Shown here one piece after another: positions 51,582 to 60,425 of a stretch of DNA of 64,000 nt; within the stretch, counting starts at the first letter, position 1; each line of letters opens with the position of its first letter. The DNA is from Sediminicola sp047612485. GTDB lineage: Bacteria; Bacteroidota; Bacteroidia; Flavobacteriales; Flavobacteriaceae. The stretch spans positions 62,001-126,000 of the forward strand of contig JBLGAT010000001.1 in assembly GCA_047612485.1 (NCBI GenBank), in the 5' to 3' direction. Both the position numbers and the translations under genes were made by a program. The notes under the pieces are model-generated. The model searched no databases. It worked only from the letters and a program-made list of their open reading frames with translations, and was not told the origin of the DNA.

Positions 51582-52603
51582 CACACGAACTTAAAAAAAT
51601 AATACACGAATATCAGCACGCAAAAGATCGCGGTATTAAAGCTGTTTTAGCCACCGTGGTAGCACTGGATGGATCGTCATATAGAAGGCCAGGGGTGAGC
51701 ATGCTACTTTTAGAAAACGGCAAAAAGATCGGTGCAGTGAGCGGAGGCTGTGTGGAAAAGGAAGTAGTTCTGCAGGCAAAGAGCGTTTTTGTAAGTAATA
51801 TCCCCAAAATGATAACCTATGACGGTCGTTATCGACTAGGTTGTGAGGGGATTCTTTATATACTCCTTGAGCCTTTCTATCCCAAAGAACCTTTCTTGGG
51901 AGCCTTTGATAACTGCCTTAATAAAAGGGCGAATTTTAAGTTGCGCTCTTATTATAATAAAATGGAAGGGGAATTCAAAGGTTTCGGAACAGTGGTTGAT
52001 TTTGGCGAAGGAAACAAACATCCCGTGCAACATAATTTTGATCTTGCTTTTGCTCAAAAATCAGATTTGCAGGTTTTTGAACAAGAGATGGAGCCATGTT
52101 TTCAACTTATGATTGTTGGTGCCGAACACGATGCGGTCCAACTGTGTTCCATGGCATCCACAGCCGGTTGGGAAGTAACCATAATAGCCACTCCCATGGA
52201 GGAAAAGAACATTTTTGATTTTCCGGGAGCTTATGCCTTTTTTAACCTATCGCCGGAGGAAATGGATTTGGAGAGCATAGATGAACAAACTGCGGTACTA
52301 GTGATGACCCATAGCTATGCAAAAGATTTAAAGTATCTGCTTAAATTAAAGAATACCAACCCTATATATCTAGGCCTTTTGGGCCCTTCAAAAAGAAGGG
52401 AACGCTTGTTAAACGATCTTTTGGAGCATTGCCCTGAGGTGGCCCATACATTCTTTGAAAAAATCCATGGGCCTGCCGGACTTAATATTGGCGCAGAAAC
52501 GCCACAAGAAATAGCAATCTCCATTTTGGCTGAAATACTTTCGGTGATCAGAAACAAGGAACCTATGATGCTGAAGGACAAAGCGGGAGGAATACATAGC
52601 TAA
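51578..52603 (+). CDS. xdhC: XdhC-family cofactor insertion/sulfuration protein
   Basis: A 341-residue XdhC protein with the N-terminal XdhC/CoxI domain (S-S-Y-R-R-P-G, S-G-G-C-V-E-K-E-V) and a C-terminal Rossmann domain (I-V-G-A-E-H-D-A ... Y-L-G-L-L-G-P-S-K-R-R). XdhC binds the molybdenum cofactor, promotes its sulfuration and hands it to xanthine oxidase-family enzymes, exactly the type encoded upstream. Its presence shows that the hydroxylase here receives a sulfurated cofactor. It overlaps moeA (4 bp) and mocA (1 bp). Confidence 0.92.
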   Translation: MTHELKKIIHEYQHAKDRGIKAVLATVVALDGSSYRRPGVSMLLLENGKKIGAVSGGCVEKEVVLQAKSVFVSNIPKMITYDGRYRLGCEGILYILLEPFYPKEPFLGAFDNCLNKRANFKLRSYYNKMEGEFKGFGTVVDFGEGNKHPVQHNFDLAFAQKSDLQVFEQEMEPCFQLMIVGAEHDAVQLCSMASTAGWEVTIIATPMEEKNIFDFPGAYAFFNLSPEEMDLESIDEQTAVLVMTHSYAKDLKYLLKLKNTNPIYLGLLGPSKRRERLLNDLLEHCPEVAHTFFEKIHGPAGLNIGAETPQEIAISILAEILSVIRNKEPMMLKDKAGGIHS

Positions 52604-53220
52604 TGGCTGTTTCAGAAGTAAAAATCGTTATTTTAATCCTCGCAGGTGGCAAGGGATCCCGTATGGGAAGCGTAAAGCAACTTTTGCCATGGAAGGGCAC
52701 AACGCTTTTAGAAAACGCCATAGAACAGGCCAAAATGTCCAAAGCCTCTGATGTTATTGTCGTTTTGGGTGCCTTTGCAGCAGAAATTCGCTCCAGGATA
52801 GAGAACAATGACATTCTGTTTATAGATAATAAAGAATGGGCGTCAGGGCTGGGAACCTCTATAAGCTGTGGTGTCCATTATGTACAAAACAACAGGACCA
52901 ATGTAGTAGGAATTATGGTCCTATTGGCAGACCAGCCCTTGATCGACACCAAGTATATCAATAAAATGCTGGATACTTTTGTGAAAAAATCTAAAGGAAT
53001 GGTTACCACAAATTATGGCAATAGGGAAGGGGTCCCCGCAATATTTCACCGAAAGTTTTTCCCAGAGTTACAGGCCCTTAACCAAGATTTTGGGGCCAAA
53101 GAGCTCATCAAAAAGCATAAGTATTTGAACATTAGCCTAAATCCCGAGGGAAAGGGACTCGATGTGGATACCTTTGAAGATTACAATACACTATTAAAAG
53201 AACAATCAGAAGAAAATTAA
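52603..53220 (+). CDS. mocA: Molybdenum cofactor cytidylyltransferase-like protein
   Basis: A 205-residue nucleotidyltransferase of the MobA-like/MocA kind. The loop L-A-G-G-K-G-S-R-M-G-S-V-K-Q and L-A-D-Q-P-L-I are intact. MocA adds CMP to the cofactor used by xanthine oxidase-family enzymes. Its place next to xdhC and the difference from the mobA gene in the same cluster support the cytidine function. One base overlap with xdhC and a 5-bp gap to the amidohydrolase make it part of the operon. Confidence 0.86.
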   Translation: MAVSEVKIVILILAGGKGSRMGSVKQLLPWKGTTLLENAIEQAKMSKASDVIVVLGAFAAEIRSRIENNDILFIDNKEWASGLGTSISCGVHYVQNNRTNVVGIMVLLADQPLIDTKYINKMLDTFVKKSKGMVTTNYGNREGVPAIFHRKFFPELQALNQDFGAKELIKKHKYLNISLNPEGKGLDVDTFEDYNTLLKEQSEEN

Positions 53221-53225
53221 TACCA

Positions 53226-54335
53226 ATGAACATATTTATGATAGACAAAAAATCACTAGTGGCTGCCTTGAGCTTGTCCAGTTTTATTTTATTTCCCCTT
53301 CAGGCCCAGGAGATGGATTTTGAAACTTACAATCCTATTTCAACCCTGATAATCCCTGGCAAAGAGGTGAAAAAGGCAAAATTTCCGTTTATAGACGTCC
53401 ATAGCCATCAATATCGCATGCCCGAACAGGACTTGTCCGAGCTCATAACAGCTATGGATTCACTAAATGAGGGTATTATGGTGAATCTTAGTGGAGGATC
53501 TGGGGAGAAATTAGTGGGATCAATTGATAACATTAAGAAAAACTATCCCAATAGGTTTGTCGTGTTTGCCAATATAGATTTTGAGGGAGCCAGTGATAAG
53601 GCTTGGACCACAAAAACTGTTACACAATTGGAAGAGGACGTCAAAAATGGCGCGAGGGGCTTAAAGATCTATAAAAGTCTGGGGCTTCGCAATAAGGATT
53701 CCGAAGGTAACCGTTTGGCCATAGATGATGAACGTTTGGATCCCATTTGGGCCAAATGTGGTGAACTGGGAATCCCTGTATTGATCCATGCCGCGGACCC
53801 AAAACCCTTTTGGGACGATTTTGATGGGGACAATGAACGATGGTTGGAACTAAAAACACATCCCCGCAGAAAACGCACGGATACCGACCCAGCGCCATGG
53901 CAACAAATAATTGATGAACAGCACCATATTTTTAAAAAACACCCGAACACCAATTTTATAGCTGCCCATATGGGATGGTATGCCAATGATTTACAAAAAT
54001 TAAGTGAACTGATGGACGAAATGCCGAATATGAACGTCGGTATCTCAGCCGTTATTGCTGAATTGGGAAGGCAGCCCCAAAATGCCCATAAATTTTTCGT
54101 GAAATATCAGGATAGGATTCTTTTTGGAAAGGACAGCTGGAAACCTGAAGAGTTTCCTACTTATTTCAGGGTACTGGAAACCAGTGATGAGTACTTTCCT
54201 TATTACAAGAAGTACCATGCCTTTTGGGCCATGTACGGAATGGGGCTCCCAGATGACGTCTTGAAAAAGGTATACTATAAAAATGCATTAAGGCTCATCC
54301 CTGGTCTTGATACCAGTTTATTCCCTATGGATTAA
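53226..54335 (+). CDS. Secreted amidohydrolase-family protein
   Basis: A 369-residue TIM-barrel hydrolase (amidohydrolase_2 type) with a signal peptide (1-~27, ending L-Q-A-Q). Visible active-site pieces are D-V-H-S-H (metal-binding H-x-H), L-I-H-A-A-D, A-A-H-M-G-W and the late G-K-D-S-W, where the catalytic Asp sits. It is the last gene of the molybdenum operon, 5 bp after mocA, and like the hydroxylase it is exported, so it may act on the hydroxylase's product. The substrate is unknown. A terminator lies at 54472. Confidence 0.85.
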   Translation: MNIFMIDKKSLVAALSLSSFILFPLQAQEMDFETYNPISTLIIPGKEVKKAKFPFIDVHSHQYRMPEQDLSELITAMDSLNEGIMVNLSGGSGEKLVGSIDNIKKNYPNRFVVFANIDFEGASDKAWTTKTVTQLEEDVKNGARGLKIYKSLGLRNKDSEGNRLAIDDERLDPIWAKCGELGIPVLIHAADPKPFWDDFDGDNERWLELKTHPRRKRTDTDPAPWQQIIDEQHHIFKKHPNTNFIAAHMGWYANDLQKLSELMDEMPNMNVGISAVIAELGRQPQNAHKFFVKYQDRILFGKDSWKPEEFPTYFRVLETSDEYFPYYKKYHAFWAMYGMGLPDDVLKKVYYKNALRLIPGLDTSLFPMD

Positions 54336-54706
54336 GATGAATTTTTCGGAAAGTATTCATTGGGTATGTTAGTCAGGTAAATTGTACTGATAATATTGTC
54401 TATTTGCTTTGTCCTAGATGAAAGATACTTATCATACAGACCACATTCGTAAGAAACTTCAACCTAACATTTAAAAGGGAGCATAAAAAGCTCCCTTTTT
54501 TTATGCATAAATCCCTGGCGTTTAAAATGGATGTTCCCCATGAATACCGTTATAGCTTTAAAATTGCATGACTGTCATTTACTAATAGATAAAATATTTG
54601 GCTAATTTCAATCCGGATCCAAAAAAACAACAATATTATTTTTTATTATTAATCGGTGTGATAATTTCATAGGGATCGATACTAATAAGTAAAGTACAAC
54701 ACGAGA
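54336..54706. other. Intergenic region before the ECF sigma gene
   Basis: This 371-bp stretch contains a terminator (54473-54501) and otherwise only AT-rich sequence. I found no consensus TAnnTTTG promoter with spacing; a weak TAATTTCA at ~54662 could be a variant, which would be compatible with use of an alternative sigma factor. No gene or RNA seen. Confidence 0.5.
54473..54501 (+). terminator. Terminator of the molybdenum operon
   Basis: AAAAGGGAGC (54473-54482) and GCTCCCTTTT (54490-54499) form a perfect stem around ATAAAAA, followed by more T. It lies ~140 bp after the amidohydrolase stop. Confidence 0.85.
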
Positions 54707-55195
54707 ATGAGTAAGGAAGAATTATTTACAACCTTGATCAAACAAAATGAGGGAGTCATCTTCAAGATAACCACCTTCTATACCGACAACCGTGATGACC
54801 AAAAGGACCTATACCAGGATATCGTATATCAGTTGTGGAAATCGTTCGATTCTTTTAGAAATGAGGCCAAGATCAGTACATGGATGTATCGCATAGCATT
54901 AAATACCGCTATGACCCGGTTGAACAGAAGAAAAAGAAAACCTTACCAAGTTGGTATCGATCAGGTTATACTAGAGCAAACGGATCATTATGATCCTCAA
55001 TTTGAGGAGCGACTAAAATTGGTATATGCGCAGATCCAAAATTTAAATGATCTGGAGAAAGGAATAATGCTCTTGTTACTGGAAGGAAAACAATACGATG
55101 AGATTTCTGTAATCACCGGGTTGACACCAACCAATGTTGCCACGCGAATTTCGCGCATCAAACAAAAATTAAAATCACAAATTCTAAAAAAATAA
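54707..55195 (+). CDS. ECF-type RNA polymerase sigma factor
   Basis: A 162-residue σ70 family 4 protein. Region 2 is at ~20-85 (D-Q-K-D-L-Y-Q-D-I-V-Y-Q-L-W-K-S-F and W-M-Y-R-I-A-L-N-T-A), and region 4 at ~105-155 ends with the helix-turn-helix Y-D-E-I-S-V-I-T-G-L-T-P-T-N-V-A-T-R-I-S-R-I. It is 4 bp upstream of a 4-TM protein in the position of an anti-sigma factor. Targets are not visible. The gene is orphaned from TonB receptors, so it is not the FecI-type polysaccharide system. Confidence 0.94.
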   Translation: MSKEELFTTLIKQNEGVIFKITTFYTDNRDDQKDLYQDIVYQLWKSFDSFRNEAKISTWMYRIALNTAMTRLNRRKRKPYQVGIDQVILEQTDHYDPQFEERLKLVYAQIQNLNDLEKGIMLLLLEGKQYDEISVITGLTPTNVATRISRIKQKLKSQILKK

Positions 55196-55199
55196 TCGC

Positions 55200-55799
55200 A
55201 TGGACTTAGAAGAAATACAGGGAGTCTGGTCCGAAATGAGTGACCAGCTGGAACATCAAAAGAAATTAACCGATAAAATCATATTAGACATGACACAGGA
55301 TAGATATACACGAAAATTTAGGACTATTTCCATTGTAGAAACCTTCGGCGCCGTAATTTGCTTTATCTCGGCTCTTTATATGTTGTTCAATTTTGACAAA
55401 TTGGATACATGGTATTTACAGGCCTGTGGCATGTCTTCCATTGCTTTTTTAATAGGCCTTCCCATAGTAACACTCATATCTTTAAGGAACATCCAAAAAA
55501 TTAACATAGCCGAGAAAAACATTAAAGAAACCCTGGTCACTTATTCCAAGGCAAAAAATAAAGTTTTGGCCATCCAACGTTTAGGCATCTTTCTTTGTTT
55601 TATTTTTATGATGACCTGTCTGCCCGTATTCTCCAAATTGATGAAAGGCCAAGATATCTTTCAACAGGGTTCATTCCCTATCTGGTATGTGGTCATTATG
55701 AGCGTGTTTATTGGATTTTTCGCGAGGTGGGGGTATGGGTGTTATAAAAAAATAACCAATTCCGCAGAAGGTATTCTAAAGGAATTGGAAATAGAGTAG
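55200..55799 (+). CDS. Four-helix membrane protein, possible anti-sigma partner
   Basis: A 199-residue protein. A ~45-residue cytoplasmic N-terminus (L-E-E-I-Q-G-V-W-S-E-M) precedes four predicted membrane helices (~46-64, ~77-97, ~123-143, ~157-177). The order cytoplasmic helix then membrane segments resembles membrane-bound anti-sigma factors, but no zinc-binding motif (H-x3-C-x2-C) is present. It starts 4 bp after the ECF sigma gene, which is the only support for that role. Confidence 0.72.
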   Translation: MDLEEIQGVWSEMSDQLEHQKKLTDKIILDMTQDRYTRKFRTISIVETFGAVICFISALYMLFNFDKLDTWYLQACGMSSIAFLIGLPIVTLISLRNIQKINIAEKNIKETLVTYSKAKNKVLAIQRLGIFLCFIFMMTCLPVFSKLMKGQDIFQQGSFPIWYVVIMSVFIGFFARWGYGCYKKITNSAEGILKELEIE

Positions 55800-55975
55800 G
55801 ATTTTTTGGAGCACAAATGACCAATTTCAAGTTCCTTTTTCTCAAAAGGATTGGTTTATCCTGTCATATCCCCATTATATATTGGAAAGCACCCAGATAT
55901 GTATAAAAAATATAGATTTATAATGAAATTATAGGATAAAGAAGTATTTTCCGCCTCCGAAAAGCAGATTGTTTT

Positions 55976-58624
55976 ATGATTAAAGAAGAGGAAAAAAGAC
56001 TCCAAGAAAACTATAGTGGCAAAAAGGATTGGTTACAGTGGGGCCCATATTTAAGTGAACGTCAATGGGGTACCGTTAGGGAAGATTACAGTGTCCATGG
56101 CGATGCATGGAATTATTTTCCGCACGACCATTCCCGATTACGAGTATATCGATGGGGTGAGGATGGGATTGCTGGGATTTCGGACCGCTATTGCAATCTG
56201 TGTTTTGGAGTGGCCCTGTGGAATGGTAAGGACAATATCTTAAAGGAACGATTATTTGGCCTAACGGGACCAGAAGGGAACCACGGGGAGGATGTGAAGG
56301 AACTATATTATTATTTGGATAATACCCCTACACATTCCTATATGAAGCACTTATATAAATATCCCCAAAAAGCATTTCCCTATAAGGATTTGGTCGCGAC
56401 CAATCAAAAGAGGGGAAAAAGGGAATTGGAATATGAATTATTGGATACAGGAATATTTGATAAAAATGAATATTTTGATGTTTTCACAGAATACTCCAAG
56501 GCCGATCCAGATGATATCCTTATAAAAATAACCATTGCCAACAGAAGCGTTAAAAAGGCGCCTATATCTGTGCTCCCAACACTTTGGATACGGAATTTTT
56601 GGAGCTTTTATGAAATGCCAAAAAAACCTTTGATCAAAGCCAATGAGCAGGGTAAAACCTTTGGTTCTGTAGATATTACGCATCCTTATATTGGGGATTA
56701 TCATTTTTATTTTGAAAAACCGGATAAACTCCTGTTTACAGAAAATGAGACCAATGATTCCAAAATTTACAATAAACCTAACGATCATCCCTTTAAGAAA
56801 GATCTTTTCCACGATGCCGTGGTAAGTAATAATTTCAAAATTCCGGAGAGTAAAAAAGAAGGCACTAAGTTTGCCCCTTATTATAAATTGGACATTAAAG
56901 GCAAGAGCGAGGTCACTATACGGTTACGATTGTCCAAAAAGAAGATCGAGTCCAATCCATTCGACAGCTCCTTTGAAGCAAATTTTGAAGAAAAGATCAC
57001 GCAAGCAGATGAATTCTATGGCGATCTGAAAAAAACAGATGACAAGGACCTAAGCAATATTCAACGTCAAGCCTTTGCCGGCATGCTCTGGACCAAGCAA
57101 TATTATAATTATGATGTGGAACAGTGGTTGAGTGGTGATACATTGACAGGAGAGCCGCCAAAAGCAAGACGGAGTGGCCGTAACAGCACTTGGAAAACCA
57201 TGAGGACCCACGACATTCTCTCCATGCCGGATGCTTGGGAATACCCTTGGTTTGCAGCATGGGACCTTGCCTTCCATTGTGTGCCATTGGCACATTTGGA
57301 TGCCGAATTTGCCAAACACCAATTAATGCTCCTTACCAAGGAGTGGTATATGGCCCCGAATGGTCAAATACCGGCATATGAGTGGAATTTTAGTGATGTG
57401 AACCCCCCGGTCCAAGCATGGGCCGCCTTCCAGGTCTATCAAATAGACAAAAAGAAAACGGGAAAAGGTGATGTGAATTTTCTGAAACGGATCTTCAATA
57501 AATTGGCCCTTAACTTTACCTGGTGGGTCAATCAACAGGATAAAAACGAGCACAACGTCTTTCAAGGTGGATTTTTAGGTCTAGATAACATTGGGGTCTT
57601 TGATAGAAGTCATGACATTCCCGGGGGAGGCTATTTGGAACAGGTAGATGGGACGGCATGGATGGCCTTGTACTGTCTGAACATGTTGGAAATTTCATTG
57701 GAGATTTCGCTGGAGGATAAATCCTTTGAAGACATGGCCACAAAGTATTTGGGGCATTTTGTGTTTATCGCCGAGGCGTTGAACAATTTAAACCAGGATA
57801 GTGTTGGGAACTGGGACATGGAGGAAGGCTTCTTTTACGACCGATTGGTAAAACCTTCAGGAGAACATGTCCCTGTTAAGATTAGATCCATTGTTGGACT
57901 ACTTTCCCTTGCCGCCGTATTGGTGATCCCGCAGGATACGCTGGACAAACTTCCAACCTTCAAGAGAAGCCTGGAGTGGTTTAGAAACTATCGCATATAC
58001 AAATCTAAATATCGCGTAATCCAAACCAGCTCCAAAGATGGGGTATTGCTCTCCTTGGTGTCGCAAGGCCGTTTTAAAGTCCTTATGAAGACCCTTTTGG
58101 ATGAAAAAGAATTTTTAAGTGATTATGGAATTCGCGCGCTGTCAAAAATACATGAGCAGAAAACCTACACCCTGACCATAGACGGAATACCATATTCCAT
58201 AGATTACGAACCTGCAGAATCTACAGTATCCCTTTTTGGGGGAAACAGTAATTGGAGAGGTCCTATATGGTTTCCCATCAATTACATGTTCATAGAATCG
58301 CTATTGGAATATCATAACTTTTTTGGAGGGGATATGCGAATGGAATATCCTACAGGAAGTAATAACAATAAGGATCTAAAAGAACTGGCAGAGGAATTGG
58401 GCAAAAGATTGGTGGCTATCTTCCAAAAAGATAAAAACGGAAATCGGCCGGTAAATGCACTGCATAAAGCGTATTACCAACATCCAAATTTTGAAGACCT
58501 TGTGCTGTTCTATGAATACTTCCATGGCGACAATGGCCGTGGGGTTGGGGCTTCCCACCAAACAGGATGGACAGGTCTTGTAGCAAATTTAATCTATGAG
58601 TTTTATGATAATGAAGGTAAGTAA
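55976..58624 (+). CDS. GH63-like glucosidase (MGH1-type)
   Basis: An 882-residue cytoplasmic protein without signal peptide. The N-terminal region is β-rich. From ~420 to the end it forms an (α/α)6 barrel of the GH63 / mannosylglycerate-hydrolase kind, with W-A-A-W-D-L-A-F-H-C, Y-E-W-N-F-S-D-V-N-P-P, D-G-T-A-W-M-A and G-G-N-S-N-W-R-G-P-I-W-F-P. The acidic residues in these blocks are where the catalytic pair lies in the family. Likely substrates are α-glucosides or small compatible solutes such as glucosylglycerate. A lipoprotein trehalase follows 135 bp downstream. Confidence 0.87.
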   Translation: MIKEEEKRLQENYSGKKDWLQWGPYLSERQWGTVREDYSVHGDAWNYFPHDHSRLRVYRWGEDGIAGISDRYCNLCFGVALWNGKDNILKERLFGLTGPEGNHGEDVKELYYYLDNTPTHSYMKHLYKYPQKAFPYKDLVATNQKRGKRELEYELLDTGIFDKNEYFDVFTEYSKADPDDILIKITIANRSVKKAPISVLPTLWIRNFWSFYEMPKKPLIKANEQGKTFGSVDITHPYIGDYHFYFEKPDKLLFTENETNDSKIYNKPNDHPFKKDLFHDAVVSNNFKIPESKKEGTKFAPYYKLDIKGKSEVTIRLRLSKKKIESNPFDSSFEANFEEKITQADEFYGDLKKTDDKDLSNIQRQAFAGMLWTKQYYNYDVEQWLSGDTLTGEPPKARRSGRNSTWKTMRTHDILSMPDAWEYPWFAAWDLAFHCVPLAHLDAEFAKHQLMLLTKEWYMAPNGQIPAYEWNFSDVNPPVQAWAAFQVYQIDKKKTGKGDVNFLKRIFNKLALNFTWWVNQQDKNEHNVFQGGFLGLDNIGVFDRSHDIPGGGYLEQVDGTAWMALYCLNMLEISLEISLEDKSFEDMATKYLGHFVFIAEALNNLNQDSVGNWDMEEGFFYDRLVKPSGEHVPVKIRSIVGLLSLAAVLVIPQDTLDKLPTFKRSLEWFRNYRIYKSKYRVIQTSSKDGVLLSLVSQGRFKVLMKTLLDEKEFLSDYGIRALSKIHEQKTYTLTIDGIPYSIDYEPAESTVSLFGGNSNWRGPIWFPINYMFIESLLEYHNFFGGDMRMEYPTGSNNNKDLKELAEELGKRLVAIFQKDKNGNRPVNALHKAYYQHPNFEDLVLFYEYFHGDNGRGVGASHQTGWTGLVANLIYEFYDNEGK

Positions 58625-58677
58625 ATTAAGAAACACACTGTTTTAATAGTAGTACCTTAATTTTATATCTAATCCTG

Positions 58678-58709
58678 AAGTCCAAGGTAATATCCTTGGA
58701 CTTTTTTTG
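58678..58709 (+). terminator. Terminator after the glucosidase gene
   Basis: AAGTCCAAGG (58678-58687), loop TAATAT, CCTTGGACTT (58694-58703) and a T-run: a perfect 10-bp stem. It separates the glucosidase from the trehalase, which has its own promoter. Confidence 0.92.
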
Positions 58710-58710
58710 T

Positions 58711-58744
58711 TTGTTTTCCCTTGTAATAAAATATCCTATTTTTG
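58711..58744 (+). promoter_or_regulatory. Bacteroidota-type promoter for trehalase
   Basis: TTG at 58711-58713 and TATTTTTG at 58737-58744 have a 23-bp gap, the upper limit of the consensus. It overlaps the tail of the preceding terminator. The predicted transcript starts just past 58744, after the TTG codon at 58742, which supports translation from the ATG at 58760. Confidence 0.6.
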
Positions 58745-58759
58745 AACAAAACTAGATAT

Positions 58760-60337
58760 ATGAAGATTTTAAATTGGGGTTGTGTACTCATCCTTTTTTT
58801 GTGCCTATCCTGTAAGACGGAGGCTCCAAAAGAAACCCAAGTAGATTTTTACGAAAGTCAATTGTTTAAGGACGTACAGCTCAACAACCTGTTCAAGGAT
58901 TCAAAAACCTTTGTAGACCTTGTCCCTGACCGATCCTACCAGGAGCTGATAACACTATATGAACAGGAAAAAAAGAAGCCTGAATTTAAGCTGAATGGCT
59001 TTGTAAAATCACATTTCACCGATCAGTTCAAAGTCATTAATCAATTTGAAACCGATACCACCAAGAACATGTACCAACATATAAGCAATATTTGGGCAAT
59101 GCTTACAAGAACACCCGATAAGGCTTTGGCATATTCCTCAAGAATACCACTTCCCAAAGAATATGTAGTGCCAGGAGGACGGTTTCGCGAAATTTACTAT
59201 TGGGACAGTTATTTTACAATAGAAGGCCTTCTAGCAGATAAAAAAGATACCTTGGCCACCCATATGGTGGATAACTTTAGTCACCTCATTGATACCTTGG
59301 GCTTTATTCCCAATGGTACTAGAGATTACTACCTCTCCAGATCCCAACCCCCATTCTATACAATGATGGTCACTTCTTTGACGAAAGGGGAAGATCAACG
59401 ATTTTTGGAATATCTCCCATATATAGAAAAGGAATATAATTTTTGGATGGATGGGGAGTCCGGTCTGGAACTTGGAGAATTCACCAAACATGTTGTGAAA
59501 ACCACAGATGGAGATGTTCTAAACAGATATTGGGATAAAAGGGCTACCCCGAGACAAGAATCGTATAAGGAAGATGTACACTTGGCAGCACAATTCAGTA
59601 GTGAGGCCGATAAAAAGAAGCTCTACTCCAATTTAAGGGCAGGGGCAGAATCTGGCTGGGATTTTAGCACCAGATGGTACGGTGAAGATGGTGAATTTGG
59701 CTCTATTACCACGACCACGATCGCACCGGTAGATTTAAATAGCTTGATCTATTACATGGAAACCCAATTGGCCCGTGGATACAGGTTAAAGGGAGATTCG
59801 GAAAAAGCACAATCCTACACAGACAAGGCGGAACATAGAAAGAAGACCATTCAGGAGGTGTTTTGGCATAGTGAGACTTCATTTTTTATGGATTTGGATG
59901 CTCCCCAAGGAACGGTAAGAAAGCAAATGACTTTGGCCGGCGCTTTTCCATTGTTTTTTAACATAGCCACAAAAGAACAGGCACACAAGGTAAAAGAGCA
60001 TCTTATGAACGATTTCTTGAAGGATGGCGGACTCTTAACAACTATGGAACATAGTGGCCAACAATGGGATGCTCCCAATGGATGGGCACCATTACAATGG
60101 ATAGCCGTAAAGGGATTATTGAATTACGGTTTTGATAAGGAGGCAAAAGAAATTATGGTCCGATGGCTGAACCTGAACGAAAAAGTATACGCCAATACCG
60201 GCAAAATGATGGAAAAATACAATGTAGAGGATGTTACCCTTTTATCCGGAGGAGGTGAGTATGACCTGCAGGATGGTTTTGGGTGGACCAATGGCGTTGC
60301 CTTAGGTTTTAAACACTTATTGAACGAAATGGAATAG
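58760..60337 (+). CDS. Lipoprotein trehalase (GH37)
   Basis: A 525-residue GH37 α,α-trehalase. The signatures P138-G-G-R-F-R-E-I-Y-Y-W-D-S-Y and Q-W-D-A-P-N-G-W-A-P are intact, and the catalytic acids are in D-F-S-T-R-W (near 310) and the C-terminal E-K-Y-N-V. The N-terminus from ATG 58760 is a lipoprotein signal (F-L-C-L-S-C), so the enzyme acts in the periplasm on imported trehalose, yielding glucose. An upstream in-frame TTG (58742) lies inside the promoter, so I reject it. Similar in size to TreA. Confidence 0.93.
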   Translation: MKILNWGCVLILFLCLSCKTEAPKETQVDFYESQLFKDVQLNNLFKDSKTFVDLVPDRSYQELITLYEQEKKKPEFKLNGFVKSHFTDQFKVINQFETDTTKNMYQHISNIWAMLTRTPDKALAYSSRIPLPKEYVVPGGRFREIYYWDSYFTIEGLLADKKDTLATHMVDNFSHLIDTLGFIPNGTRDYYLSRSQPPFYTMMVTSLTKGEDQRFLEYLPYIEKEYNFWMDGESGLELGEFTKHVVKTTDGDVLNRYWDKRATPRQESYKEDVHLAAQFSSEADKKKLYSNLRAGAESGWDFSTRWYGEDGEFGSITTTTIAPVDLNSLIYYMETQLARGYRLKGDSEKAQSYTDKAEHRKKTIQEVFWHSETSFFMDLDAPQGTVRKQMTLAGAFPLFFNIATKEQAHKVKEHLMNDFLKDGGLLTTMEHSGQQWDAPNGWAPLQWIAVKGLLNYGFDKEAKEIMVRWLNLNEKVYANTGKMMEKYNVEDVTLLSGGGEYDLQDGFGWTNGVALGFKHLLNEME

Positions 60338-60365
60338 GGAGACTATTCTATGGTTTATTACAATA

Positions 60366-60395
60366 AAAAAAGGCCGTCACAAGTGATGGCCTTTT
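60366..60395. terminator. Bidirectional terminator between trehalase and the OmpA lipoprotein
   Basis: AAAAGGCCGTCAC (60367-60380) pairs with GTGATGGCCTTTT (60383-60395) around a tiny loop, with one G-U pair. The A and T flanks serve both convergent genes. Confidence 0.88.
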
Positions 60396-60425
60396 AAATA
60401 CTATATCTTTGGGTTCAATGCAGAC

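Noticed and set aside
58742..58759. TTG start for trehalase
   Set aside because: It lies inside the predicted -7 element and would extend the lipoprotein signal beyond normal.
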